Shown in pieces: positions 7,436 to 16,158 of a stretch of DNA of 64,000 nt. The notes beneath the pieces are model-generated. The model worked only from the letters and a program-made list of their open reading frames with translations, was not told the origin of the DNA and made no database searches. Made by a program: the position numbers and the translations under genes. Within the stretch, counting starts at the first letter, position 1. Each line of letters opens with the position of its first letter. The DNA lies in assembly GCA_963784615.1 (NCBI GenBank), contig CAWASG010000002.1, positions 62,001 through 126,000 on the forward strand, given 5' to 3'. Source of the DNA: UBA11403 sp963784615. GTDB lineage: Bacteria; Pseudomonadota; Gammaproteobacteria; Legionellales; Legionellaceae.

Positions 7436-8665
7436 TTAAGTTGGGCGGGCGCCTGGCGCTCCTATTCTGCGTGCGTCGTTTTCTGCTGTTGCTGTTGCTG
7501 CTGCATTTTCTGCGGTAGTTGAGGGGGAATTTAATTCGCGGCCACCAACAAGCTCACCTCTATATCTAGCTGTTCCTTTTTTTGCCTTTTCTTCGTTTAT
7601 TTCTGCCCGCAGTATTGCTATTCCCTCCAGTGTTTTTTGTACGTTTGGACCTGGTGGTTGTTTTTGTGCTTCTTTATCCATGGCATTCAAAATTACAGTT
7701 GGTGTGCCTTCATACAATTGACCATCTCCACAAGAATAGAAATGATTACCTTCTGCGAAACTTTTTCCCACTTGCTCCATTAAAAATGGATGGGCTAAAT
7801 TTTCGTTCTTTGAAAAGAAAGTCTTGGCATCCGCTAGGGAGTCAAAGGTAATTTCGACGGAACCATCCTTATCGGGTTCAGTTATTTTTGGGGTGCCTTT
7901 ATAGTTTTGGGTATAATCGTTGATAATTGCCTGAAGACCTTTGCCTGGATTGACTGCACCCGTGTGGGGAGATGGCTGAGGCGCCAGAGGTTGGGGCGAT
8001 TGTTCACTGGTCACCGTACACGGGCTATTCAGAAATTTAAGTTTTGCTTCCAATGCGGCTGAAAATATTGGGTCTGGACCAGGAATGATAATTTGTACTT
8101 CTGGTAGCTTGAACTGTTGACTTGCAAGTGCTTCTTCATTAATCACCTCAGCAAACAACTCACCTGCAAGTTTTTTATCCCACTTGTATTCACCTGTGCC
8201 CAAGGGTTGTATGTATAATGGTTGATTATTGATTTTTGCTGCTCGAATGGCACCTTGAACAGCCGCTTTATAATCATCTTTCTCTTTCTCTCCTGGCGTT
8301 GAGGTACTTTGCGTCCCATCAAGACGCTTGCCATTTGCTCCTAAATTAGGCACAGTTGCTATTCCACCTGTGTAATGTTTATTTGTGGGCGATTGAACCG
8401 TCATACCCATATACGCAGGCATAGCCTGAGCTGGGTTCCCGTGAAAACCATCTAATTTTTTTTGTAATGGGGTGGCCCAAACAGCCTGCTTAGCTTCATT
8501 ATCCGTACCAAAAAATCTTTTGAACACGTTGAATCCTGCCCCCATGCCTGAGACGCTCGTACAGCTAACAGTTCCCGCGCAAACAACCAAAGCACCTTTA
8601 GGAGGCGCCATCCAATCATTATTCGCTGGATCTGCAGCGTTACCCATTTTTAAAATTACCGGCAT
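7436..8665 (-). CDS. Unknown protein, possible macrodomain-like effector
   Basis: 409 residues. The start at 8665 is preferred over an ATG 12 codons earlier because AAGGGG lies 8 nt upstream of it. No signal peptide or membrane segment is seen. The N-terminal half has a glycine-rich stretch (TSVSGMGAGFNVFKRFF) and a segment AIRAAKINNQPLYIQPLGTG followed by an acidic helix. Together these resemble macrodomain loops such as those of Legionella MavL, but this is only a visual likeness. The middle is proline-rich (SPQPLAPQPSPH) and the C-terminus is Ala/Glu-rich. In a Dot/Icm genome a cytoplasmic protein like this is a reasonable effector candidate. Confidence 0.6.
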   Translation of the reverse strand: MPVILKMGNAADPANNDWMAPPKGALVVCAGTVSCTSVSGMGAGFNVFKRFFGTDNEAKQAVWATPLQKKLDGFHGNPAQAMPAYMGMTVQSPTNKHYTGGIATVPNLGANGKRLDGTQSTSTPGEKEKDDYKAAVQGAIRAAKINNQPLYIQPLGTGEYKWDKKLAGELFAEVINEEALASQQFKLPEVQIIIPGPDPIFSAALEAKLKFLNSPCTVTSEQSPQPLAPQPSPHTGAVNPGKGLQAIINDYTQNYKGTPKITEPDKDGSVEITFDSLADAKTFFSKNENLAHPFLMEQVGKSFAEGNHFYSCGDGQLYEGTPTVILNAMDKEAQKQPPGPNVQKTLEGIAILRAEINEEKAKKGTARYRGELVGGRELNSPSTTAENAAATATAENDARRIGAPGARPT

Positions 8666-8978
8666 GATGATTTGCCCCTTAAAAAAATTGATTGGTATCA
8701 ATTATAGTTGTGCACTGCAGTCTGGTTATCGCCGGCACAAGCCAGCATTAACACATAAAAAATTTGTACGGCTTAAGAGTTGGACGTACCCCTGTTGCAC
8801 GCTTGTCTTTGAGTAATGTAGTGATTCATGATTTAAGTATAGACAATCAGTTGCAGGCTGCAAATTTCACAGCGATTTCTACGATAGCAACCGAGTTGGG
8901 TTGCATCAAGACGCAACTCAACGCAACCCACGCGTAAATACGGTGTATCATTACAAAACCCTCATGTCAGGAGTATCC

Positions 8979-9374
8979 ATGAAATTATGTCCCTGTGGTT
9001 CAGGTCTTCACTATTCAAGTTGTTGTGCTGTGTATATCGAGGGCGGCATCCCTGCGAGCACGCCGGAGGCGTTGATGCGGTCTCGGTATAGTGCTTATAC
9101 CCTGGCGAAAATAGCGTATATTAAGAAAACCATGCGCGGGAAAGCTTTGAGTGGCTTTCATCCTGGGGAAGCCAAGCGTTGGGCGCGTCGTGTTGAGTGG
9201 GTTGGGTTACGTGTGCTGAAGGTTGTTCCTCCGTCTGAGAATCAAGGATTTGTTGAATTTATTGCTAGTTTTCTTGAGGGAGGTGAACCGCAATCGATAC
9301 ATGAAATGAGCGAGTTTGAACGGGTTGGGGGTGTTTGGTATTATGTGGATGGCATCAACAGGATGAGGCAATAA
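8979..9374 (+). CDS. YchJ-like SEC-C motif protein
   Basis: 131 residues. It opens with a SEC-C zinc-binding motif (CPCGSGLHYSSCC, residues 4-16), as in YchJ/UPF0225 proteins. The family feature LMRSRYSAYTLAKIAYIKKT follows near residues 33-52, then an NTF2-like domain. The start at 8979 has CAGGAG upstream and places the motif at the N-terminus; a longer in-frame version lacks support. Function in the family is unknown. It is first of a tight three-gene plus-strand group with csaA (2-nt gap) and a thioesterase. Confidence 0.85.
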   Translation: MKLCPCGSGLHYSSCCAVYIEGGIPASTPEALMRSRYSAYTLAKIAYIKKTMRGKALSGFHPGEAKRWARRVEWVGLRVLKVVPPSENQGFVEFIASFLEGGEPQSIHEMSEFERVGGVWYYVDGINRMRQ

Positions 9375-9376
9375 CG

Positions 9377-9712
9377 ATGACTATATCATATGAAGATTTT
9401 GACAAAGTTGATTTTCGTTCAGGCACGGTTGTGAAGGTAGAGCCATTTGAGCGCGCCAGAAAGCCGGCTTATAAAGTGTGGGTCGATTTTGGTGCGGAAC
9501 TGGGTGTGTTGCAAACATCTGCGCAAGTGACGGTGCATTATACGCCGGAGTCACTGGTTGGCCGGGCGGTGGTCGGGTGTGTGAATTTGGGCGAGAAAAA
9601 TATTGCCGGATTTACATCGCAATTTTTATTGGTCGGTTTTTCAGATGATAATGGCGGGATCTGCTTGATAACCGTTGATCCTCATGTCACTAACGGCAGA
9701 AAGTTACATTAA
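9377..9712 (+). CDS. csaA: CsaA-type tRNA-binding-domain chaperone
   Basis: 111 residues, the whole protein being a tRNA-binding (OB-fold) domain: DFDKVDFRSGTVVKVEPFER near the start, YKVWVDFGAELGVLQTSAQV in the middle and VVGCVNLGEKNIAGFTSQFL near the end. This matches CsaA, a dimeric protein described as an export-related chaperone. ATG 9377 is two bases after the preceding stop. The family also resembles MetG and PheT C-terminal domains, but the length fits free-standing CsaA. Confidence 0.9.
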   Translation: MTISYEDFDKVDFRSGTVVKVEPFERARKPAYKVWVDFGAELGVLQTSAQVTVHYTPESLVGRAVVGCVNLGEKNIAGFTSQFLLVGFSDDNGGICLITVDPHVTNGRKLH

Positions 9713-9731
9713 AACGGAGTTAAAATTGATC

Positions 9732-10145
9732 ATGCCTGACTTTAAAACGTTTCACTATCCAGTGTTGATAAAAGAGCATCATCTGGATACATTTTCCCAC
9801 GTCAATAATGCCACCTACCTTGAGCTATTAGAAGAGGCGCGGTGGGAATTTCTCAATGACAATGGCTTTGACTTAAAAACCATTCATCAATCCGGGGTGG
9901 GGCCGGTTGTTTTAGAGTGCAATATCCAATTTTTGAAAGAATTAAGATTACGACAACCGATTATCATCGAATCGCAGATGGTTTCCTATGAAAAAAAGAT
10001 TGGCGTAATGCGCCAGGATATTGTTGATGCGCAGAGCGTCTTCTACAGCAAAGCCAAGATGACCTTTGGCTTTTTCGACATGAACGCGCGTAAATTAATA
10101 TTGCCTTCGGAGGAATGGCTTCGGGCGATAGGGGTTGAGGCTTAA
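9732..10145 (+). CDS. Acyl-CoA thioesterase, YbgC/4-HBT hotdog family
   Basis: 137 residues with the hotdog thioesterase motif HLDTFSHVNNATYLELLEEA near residues 17-36; the catalytic-type Asp and the HVNNA loop are present. Such enzymes hydrolyse acyl-CoA thioesters. The ATG at 9732 is favoured by a CGGAG 11 nt upstream and by alignment with family length. It follows csaA by 19 nt and is probably co-transcribed. Substrate chain length cannot be read from sequence. Its stop is 10 bp from the convergent gene on the right. Confidence 0.85.
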   Translation: MPDFKTFHYPVLIKEHHLDTFSHVNNATYLELLEEARWEFLNDNGFDLKTIHQSGVGPVVLECNIQFLKELRLRQPIIIESQMVSYEKKIGVMRQDIVDAQSVFYSKAKMTFGFFDMNARKLILPSEEWLRAIGVEA

Positions 10146-10155
10146 CACATCGAAG

Positions 10156-11523
10156 TCATGAACCGCTCATAACCACATTCTCTGTGGATGATAGAGCAGA
10201 ATGATTTAATATCCATTGATTACATGTGAATTTCTCAACGATCTTGCTGAAAATGGGATTTAACACGCCTTTTTGTTTTATCCATTCATGAACAATAAAT
10301 CGTTGCTCGTCTGGTTCGAGCGCATAAATACCACTATTAGCGATGATATCTGGGTGATCAAAATAACCTATCGCTTGCATAACCGCTGATAAAACCAGTG
10401 CTCTGGTTAATTGAATATCAACCGCAGGTACAGACTCGCCCGAAGCATCAAAATTAACAGGAAATCCTCCTCGCAATATTTTAATGCTTACTCCAAGTTG
10501 ATTTATATATTGAATATCATTCAATGGATCGAATAAACCATCTCTTTGGCGTTGGATCAAACGTAACAAAGATAAATATTCTTTGTCTTCAGATGAACAA
10601 CTAATTAACGTTTTGTTTTTTGCAGAAAATTGAAACGACTCTAAATTAGAGGCAGTAATATCGCGACCACTACAACCGAAAATATAATCACTGATCGATA
10701 GAAGTTCAGATATATTTTGCACGCAGACAAAACGATTCCCCTTTTTAAAGACGCTTAATTGTTGTTCATCGGTGTCAAAAATAGCTACTGTATAACCCAT
10801 TGATAGTAATTTTTTAGCAACTGCCTTCCCTATCGAACCTAAGCCAACGACACCACAAGTGATATCGTGTTTATCGACAGGCAAATATGAAATAATTTTG
10901 TTAACAATTGCCTCAGCAATTAACGGCGACTCCACGTGTCGTTTTGCCGCGCAATTTGCAACATTAATTACAGGAAATGGTGGCAGACCCCGAACTCCAA
11001 TATCAAAAAAACCAGCAGATGTTTTTTCTATTCCAATCATTTTATATCGATTCACTAGCATAGGAGGGACGTAATTAATGGCGTGGCCACCATGATCTAA
11101 TATAATCATTCGATCGATATTGCTTGAAACTTGTTCCATGACCCTTGCCCACAACCAATTCACATCCCGAATAAAGCTAAGATCAAAACTGCCAATATGT
11201 ACTTGAGGACTACATGCCTGATATTGAACGCCCAATTTAACAAAAGACGCAACAACTTGCTCATTCTCAGAATATCGCTTGCCTAAAACAAAAATATTGC
11301 TTGGTGTAGCACCCAGCGTAATCATGGACTCAATAATATTGATGGATGTTTGAAGGGGATGATGGACGTATACAATGGCTGTGTTAGACAGTGAACAAGG
11401 CTTATTTTTACTAATAAAGCGTGTCATGATTGCATCGATAACAGGTAATTCTATCTTGGGAGACAGTTGCACGGTATTGATGTATGGCGAGCTAAATGGT
11501 GATAGTCTATTCATTGTTCGCAT
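10156..11523 (-). CDS. Divergent adenosylhomocysteinase-like protein
   Basis: 455 residues with the architecture of S-adenosylhomocysteine hydrolase. Recognisable counterparts are LDHGGH (142-147, LDDGGD in the true enzyme), EKTSAG (166-171, EETTTG), INVANCAAKR (186-195, NVNDSVTKS) and a Rossmann loop GVVGLGSIGKAV (224-235) followed by the acidic residue D250. Several residues that contact substrate in the authentic enzyme are changed, notably Asp to His in LDHGGH and loss of the Asp in NVND. It may bind NAD and do something else. It is monocistronic and divergent from the kinase gene. Confidence 0.7.
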   Translation of the reverse strand: MRTMNRLSPFSSPYINTVQLSPKIELPVIDAIMTRFISKNKPCSLSNTAIVYVHHPLQTSINIIESMITLGATPSNIFVLGKRYSENEQVVASFVKLGVQYQACSPQVHIGSFDLSFIRDVNWLWARVMEQVSSNIDRMIILDHGGHAINYVPPMLVNRYKMIGIEKTSAGFFDIGVRGLPPFPVINVANCAAKRHVESPLIAEAIVNKIISYLPVDKHDITCGVVGLGSIGKAVAKKLLSMGYTVAIFDTDEQQLSVFKKGNRFVCVQNISELLSISDYIFGCSGRDITASNLESFQFSAKNKTLISCSSEDKEYLSLLRLIQRQRDGLFDPLNDIQYINQLGVSIKILRGGFPVNFDASGESVPAVDIQLTRALVLSAVMQAIGYFDHPDIIANSGIYALEPDEQRFIVHEWIKQKGVLNPIFSKIVEKFTCNQWILNHSALSSTENVVMSGS

Positions 11524-11708
11524 AAAAATGGCTAATTAAAAAATATACTAGCATATATTTTACCCATATACAATATTTTAAAATCAATTTACAGGGCATT
11601 GTGATTGATCGACGGTTTTGCCCGGTAGCTTAACCTTGCCTGTACTTGCTCAGTGAAATTGTCTACATTTATTATATATGAGAAAAAAATACTATATGGG
11701 CGAAATGA

Positions 11709-12518
11709 ATGAATGCCGAAAAAAAAATACTAGCTTTAAGTGAAGAAATAAAGCGTCTGAATGCTGAAAATTTTAAATTAAAAAATATTATTGATAACCT
11801 TCCGGGGGATATCTACTGGAAAAATATAGATGGAACATGGTCAGGTGTGAATAAAAGCGGAGGACAGAGTCTTATTCGAATGGGGTTTATTCAATCTAGT
11901 GTTGATGTTATAGGGAAGACGGACTATCAGTTGTTTACAAAAGAAACTGCTGATTTATATCGGGATAACGATCGCGATGTTATGGAAAAAAAACTAGAAA
12001 TAGCCCAGGAAGAGTCTAATCAGCTGCCCTCTGGCGAAACAATCATTCAACTTTCGATAAAGAAGCCGTTATTGGATGAAGACGGTGTTGTTGTAGGTGT
12101 GATAGGTAATACCATAGATATAACTTATTTAAAAAAAATTGAATCCGATCTACGTATCGCCATAGAAGCCGCCGAGGCTGCCAGTCGAGCAAAAACCGAA
12201 TTCATCGCTAATATGGGACATGATATTCGCACGCCTTTAACAGGCATTATCGGCATGTCCCATATTTTAGAAGAAGAATTGAAGCTGCCTGAGGAGAAAG
12301 AGCATGCTGAGATTATTCATGCGAGCGGGGAGCAATTATTAGGGCTGTTGAATGGTGTGTTGGATTTAATTACGGTAGATGCAGCAACCGAAGATACCGT
12401 ATTGCAAGAATCCTATGATGTGCGGCAGGTGATTGACGATATCTTGGAGTTGGAGCGTCCGGCTGTCATTGCGCGTCAGTTGGGCATTGAATCCCATATC
12501 GATGAATCCATTCCATAA
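11709..12518 (+). CDS. Hybrid histidine kinase, N-terminal fragment
   Basis: 269 residues: a coiled start, a PAS domain (about 23-145, LPGDIYWKNIDGTWSGVNKS) and the dimerisation/phosphoacceptor domain with H-box EFIANMGHDIRTPLTGIIGM, where H171 is the phosphorylated residue. The frame ends in TAA at 12516-12518, exactly at the junction of a 180-bp tandem duplication, so the ATPase domain is missing. Together with the next entry it makes one normal PAS-HisKA-HATPase-REC-Hpt protein. It may be a recently broken gene, a split two-polypeptide kinase, or a sequencing/assembly artefact. Confidence 0.8.
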   Translation: MNAEKKILALSEEIKRLNAENFKLKNIIDNLPGDIYWKNIDGTWSGVNKSGGQSLIRMGFIQSSVDVIGKTDYQLFTKETADLYRDNDRDVMEKKLEIAQEESNQLPSGETIIQLSIKKPLLDEDGVVVGVIGNTIDITYLKKIESDLRIAIEAAEAASRAKTEFIANMGHDIRTPLTGIIGMSHILEEELKLPEEKEHAEIIHASGEQLLGLLNGVLDLITVDAATEDTVLQESYDVRQVIDDILELERPAVIARQLGIESHIDESIP

Positions 12519-12697
12519 TTAGGGCTGTTGAATGGTGTGTTGGATTTAATTACGGTAGATGCAGCAACCGAAGATACCGTATTGCAAGAATCCTATGATG
12601 TGCGGCAGGTGATTGACGATATCTTGGAGTTGGAGCGTCCGGCTGTCATTGCGCGTCAGTTGGGCATTGAATCCCATATCGATGAATCCATTCCATA
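12338..12697 (+). repeat. Exact 180-bp tandem duplication inside kinase gene
   Basis: Bases 12338-12517 are repeated without a difference at 12518-12697. The unit is 60 codons, so frame is kept, but the junction joins CCATA to ATTAGGG and creates a TAA stop. No interruption exists if one copy is removed: the codons then read I-P-Y-F at this point. Confidence 0.97.
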
Positions 12698-13982
12698 TTT
12701 TGTTGTCGGCGATAAAATGAAATTGCATCGCATTTTACTTAATTTAGCTGGGAACGCGATTAAATTTACCAAAGTTGGACGTATTGAAATCAATGCCAAA
12801 CTGCTCTCTGTTCAAGACGATACGGTTAATATTGAGTTTGCCGTGATGGATACCGGCATTGGCATTCCCGATGAGTTGCAAGATAAGGTTTTTGACCGCT
12901 TTTTTAAAGTGAGTCCGTCTTACAAAGGTCTGTATACCGGCAATGGGATAGGGCTGCATATTGCGCAAAAGTATGTGGCTTTGATGGGGGGCGAGATTCG
13001 ATTGGCGAGTGAAGTTGGGGTGGGGACTACGTTTTCATTTGTTTTGCCCATGATAATAGGTCAAAAGCCTGACCACGACGCTGATCCGGCGAAGCAAACC
13101 CAGCCTATCGCGCAAAAGGCAATCGCTTCCGTTATGAAGACTGTTGAACCTGTTTTAACGCAGGGGACTCAGCTGAATAAGCCCCAGGTACTGATTGTTG
13201 AAGATAATACGGCAGTTATGCGTGTCCTAATGTCGATGGTGCAAAAATATGACGTTCAGGTGAGTTCTGCAGTTAATGCCGAATTAGCCTATCAATTGGT
13301 ACAATCGCATCCCTATGATTTAATCATCACCGATGTTGGGCTTTCTGGAAAGCAAGGTGATGAGTTGACGGCGATGATCCGTGCATTTGAACAAGACAGT
13401 CAACGCCAGCCGACAACGATTGTTGGCGTAACAGGGCATGCTGTCGGTGAGATTACGCAAGCTTGTCTGGATGCTGGGATGAATATGGTCTATCGAAAAC
13501 CAATTGCGCCGCATGTACTGAAAGCGCTTATTGAAGCAATTATGCCAACTGATTCAGAAATTAAGGGTGCTTCATTAGCTGACGAGGCGTTGGGCGTAGA
13601 TTTACCGAAGAATGAAGCCGAGCTATTTGAAGTAAACTATTATCCTTTACTCGATGTCGACCTCGCTGTTCATTTGTTGGGAAGCGAAGCAGTAGCACGA
13701 GATATTTTTAAAAGCTTGAAGGCAGAAGGGATTGATGCAGAGCTCGCGCTGATTAAAGTCGCCCATGCACAGGGGCATTGGGATGAGGTTGAAGCCTTGG
13801 CGCACAAGATGAAAGGGGGCGCGGTTTTTGGGACGGTTCGACTGCATTACGCACTTCTGTATATGGAGCGCTATCGAAAGGCTGGACATAGTCGTTGTCT
13901 GGAAAGACTGTATAGCCAGATGTTGCAAGTGATTGATGACACCATCGCTTATTTAGACGAGTGGCTGGCAACTAGCCAATAA
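12528..13982 (+). CDS. Hybrid histidine kinase, C-terminal fragment
   Basis: Up to 484 residues, opening at TTG 12528 if translation restarts after the duplication stop. AGGG lies 3 nt before it, a poor spacing. It holds a histidine-kinase ATPase domain (LNLAGNAIKFTKVG, VMDTGIGIP, GNGIGLHIAQKYVALMGG), a receiver domain (VLIVEDN and the phospho-Asp in LIITDVGL) and a C-terminal Hpt domain whose His is in ALAHKMKGGAVFGT. Signal flow would be H171, then receiver Asp, then Hpt His. Without the N-terminal half it lacks the phosphoacceptor His, so function depends on readthrough or on the two pieces associating. Confidence 0.75.
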   Translation: MNGVLDLITVDAATEDTVLQESYDVRQVIDDILELERPAVIARQLGIESHIDESIPYFVVGDKMKLHRILLNLAGNAIKFTKVGRIEINAKLLSVQDDTVNIEFAVMDTGIGIPDELQDKVFDRFFKVSPSYKGLYTGNGIGLHIAQKYVALMGGEIRLASEVGVGTTFSFVLPMIIGQKPDHDADPAKQTQPIAQKAIASVMKTVEPVLTQGTQLNKPQVLIVEDNTAVMRVLMSMVQKYDVQVSSAVNAELAYQLVQSHPYDLIITDVGLSGKQGDELTAMIRAFEQDSQRQPTTIVGVTGHAVGEITQACLDAGMNMVYRKPIAPHVLKALIEAIMPTDSEIKGASLADEALGVDLPKNEAELFEVNYYPLLDVDLAVHLLGSEAVARDIFKSLKAEGIDAELALIKVAHAQGHWDEVEALAHKMKGGAVFGTVRLHYALLYMERYRKAGHSRCLERLYSQMLQVIDDTIAYLDEWLATSQ

Positions 13983-13991
13983 TGAGCGGAT

Positions 13992-14092
13992 GTAGGTTGG
14001 GTTGAGCGAGAGCGAAGCCCAACGGGCCGGTTAATCCGATGTAGAATTGAGCTCATGATTGTTGGGCTTCGCTCCCGCTCAACCCAACCTAC
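13992..14092. repeat. REP palindrome, long-loop form A
   Basis: GTAGGTTGGGTTGAGCGAGA and its inverted arm are separated by a ~40-nt loop (CGGGCCGGTTAATCCGATG and on). It begins 10 bp after the kinase stop and may act as a transcription end for both convergent genes. Confidence 0.85.
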
Positions 14093-14120
14093 GTTCAAGC
14101 ATCCTGCAGGTGAGTCGAAT

Positions 14121-14221
14121 GTAGGTTGGGTTGAGCGATAGCGAAGCCCAACGGGCCGGTTAATCCGATGTAGAATTGAGCTCATAATTGTTGGGCTTCG
14201 CTCCCGCTCAACCCAACTTAC
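14121..14221. repeat. REP palindrome, long-loop form B
   Basis: Nearly identical to the copy at 13992-14092, 28 bp after it in the same orientation. Few bases differ (GCGATAGCG for GCGAGAGCG; CATAATTG for CATGATTG). The shared unusual loop shows that the two arose by local duplication. Confidence 0.85.
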
Positions 14222-14231
14222 GTGCGCTGGA

Positions 14232-15803
14232 TCAGAAATAAACGCCAATCTGTGCCAAGAGTGTGTCAGAAGCCCGTCCTGTGCCATATGTATTTGCATT
14301 CATGTAACCAGCAGGCGCGGCACCATTTGCGAATTGACCTCTTTTAAAATCAATATCATGCCGATATTCCAAGCTTTCAACTGTATCTTTCCAAATGGAG
14401 ATGTTGAATACGCCACTGATGCGATGCTCAGGTAGTCTGAGTGCGAGGGTTTCTTTTGACCATTGGTAGCCTATTGCAAACGATGATGGCTTGTTGAAGG
14501 CCATAAAGGTTGCGCCGGCTTCTAATTGCAGAGCTTGCGGTTGCGCGCCATGACCATTAAAACTCAAGTCCATTGTTCTGAAATTTCCGATGGAACTGAC
14601 CCACTCTGCAGTCAGGTTATATCGGTCAAAACGAAGTATCCCGTGAACATCAACAGCCGGAATTGCTTTGACGTCTTCATTGCCGTTGGTCAGCGATGAA
14701 AAACCACCAAATAAGGTTGGCCCTGCGCCATTCGCTTGCATGCCACCTGCGTTATCTATTGAACTGATGATGCTCGCACCGACTTCACCGTTCGTGTATC
14801 TTGTGCTAAATGTATAGCCTAGGTTGAAGCCGCCAACGCCGCTGTCGCCGTAGGTGCTATCACTTTTAAATCCAAAGATGGCTGCATAAGGACCAGATTC
14901 AGCCTGAGATTGATATCCTAAAATTACCGGTCTGGATTTGGTGCGACCTAAAATGGTCGTTAAAGGTGCGCTGATCATGTTGCTGGAGAAGCGCCCGAAG
15001 GGAACATAGATTTGACCTGCGGTTAGATAGTAGGGGCTTTGATCCAAATCACCAATGTTCACAAACCCCATTCCCAATCCAACGGATGAATTGGCAATGC
15101 GCTGGTTACTGAAGGCGCCAGGGGAGGGATCGTAGGCCAAGGATACGTAAGCCTCAACAAGATTATTGAGTGCTGCTGCCGCGTTTAATTCGGCTGAACC
15201 GAGATCCCAATCATTTGATACGTCTTGATCATAGCTTCTACCAACACGGCCAATCGGTTCAGCCTTACCACTGAGTGCAATAATCGGCGTGTTTGGAACC
15301 GGGTAGCCCATGGAGCGATAGGCACGAAAGAGTTTTCTGCGTTGCTGCATTAATCGCACGTCGCGATTGATACTGGGAATATTAACAATATAGTCTGAAC
15401 CATCAAACGCTGGCCTGCTCCCTAGGTAGGGTGCTGTAATAACCGGTGTGCCGGCGATATAGGTGACCACTTGTCCTTCTGCTAGGAGTGCTGTGGGGAA
15501 TAGTTCAACCGACTCAGGTTGATCATTGATTGTATGAACATAAACAGGGCTGTTGTGGATGCCCGTAGCATGATTTTTTATAGGACTCTTTTGAGTATGA
15601 ATAGCCGGCTTTGGCTTGGCATGGTGTTTAACGGTCGAGTTTTTGGCCAGTTGGTGCTGAAGTTGGTTGAGCTCTTGTTGCAGCGCTATCGTTTGTTGTT
15701 GCAGGCGCTGAATTTTTAAGTTCAGTTGTTCATTGCTCGAATTGGCGGCGAGAAGGGGTGATGTAGATAGAATGGCGCAAATAAAAAACGGCGTGGTTTT
15801 CAT
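14232..15803 (-). CDS. LbtU-type outer membrane siderophore porin
   Basis: 523 residues. The start at 15803 has GAGGGA 7 nt upstream and yields a signal peptide (MKTTPFFICAILSTSPLLAA). A coiled coil (EQLNLKIQRLQQQTIALQQE and on, about 25-55) follows, then a linker and a long beta-barrel region ending in aromatic VYF, as outer membrane proteins do. This arrangement matches LbtU, the Legionella legiobactin receptor, and related DUF3573 proteins. It likely takes up an iron chelate or another small molecule. A TATAAT at 15843-15848 on the minus strand is a plausible -10. Assignment to iron rather than another ligand is uncertain. Confidence 0.75.
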   Translation of the reverse strand: MKTTPFFICAILSTSPLLAANSSNEQLNLKIQRLQQQTIALQQELNQLQHQLAKNSTVKHHAKPKPAIHTQKSPIKNHATGIHNSPVYVHTINDQPESVELFPTALLAEGQVVTYIAGTPVITAPYLGSRPAFDGSDYIVNIPSINRDVRLMQQRRKLFRAYRSMGYPVPNTPIIALSGKAEPIGRVGRSYDQDVSNDWDLGSAELNAAAALNNLVEAYVSLAYDPSPGAFSNQRIANSSVGLGMGFVNIGDLDQSPYYLTAGQIYVPFGRFSSNMISAPLTTILGRTKSRPVILGYQSQAESGPYAAIFGFKSDSTYGDSGVGGFNLGYTFSTRYTNGEVGASIISSIDNAGGMQANGAGPTLFGGFSSLTNGNEDVKAIPAVDVHGILRFDRYNLTAEWVSSIGNFRTMDLSFNGHGAQPQALQLEAGATFMAFNKPSSFAIGYQWSKETLALRLPEHRISGVFNISIWKDTVESLEYRHDIDFKRGQFANGAAPAGYMNANTYGTGRASDTLLAQIGVYF

Positions 15804-15889
15804 GAGATGATCCCTCAACAATCAGGCACAATAAAAGCGCCGATTATATCCTGATTATGAGTGAAGATGAATGTTTAAAGAAAAAAAAC

Positions 15890-16086
15890 AGCAATTCCCG
15901 CCGTAAAAGCCGATGGTCAGTTTGAGCACCCTCTCCCATTGATGGGAGAGGGTGCTCGACAGGGCGGGTGAGGGCAGTTTAAATCGCAGTGTTTTTATCT
16001 ACCCTCATCCGCCCTGTCGGGCACCTTCTCCCGACATCGGGAGAAGGAACTCCGCCACCAGCGCAGGTTTTACGGCGGGAATTGCT
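15890..16086 (-). repeat. MITE-like ~196-bp palindromic element, copy 2
   Basis: An inverted copy of the element at 5431-5627, with the same nested palindromes and ends (AGCAATTCCCGCCG and CGGCGGGAATTGCT). GAAAAAAAAC is found on both sides (15880-15889 and 16088-16097), consistent with a 10-bp target duplication, although an A-run is weak evidence on its own. Confidence 0.8.
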
Positions 16087-16090
16087 GGAA

Positions 16091-16122
16091 AAAAAACCTG
16101 ATTACATGTAATCAGGTTTTTT
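16091..16122. terminator. Bidirectional hairpin terminator
   Basis: ACCTGATTAC pairs perfectly with GTAATCAGGT. There is an A-run before and a T-run after, so it reads as a terminator on both strands. It lies beyond the 3' end of the outer membrane protein gene at 16159. Confidence 0.85.
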
Positions 16123-16158
16123 ATAAAGTATTCGTAACTATTCACCACATGACGATAG

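Noticed and set aside
7246..7518. Plus-strand frame of 90 codons
   Set aside because: It overlaps the 3' end of a longer minus-strand gene, ends in a leucine run mirroring that gene's Ala/Thr codons, and has no ribosome binding site.
13949..14299. Minus-strand frame of 116 codons
   Set aside because: Its sequence is translated REP palindrome (WVERERSPT repeats), not a protein gene.
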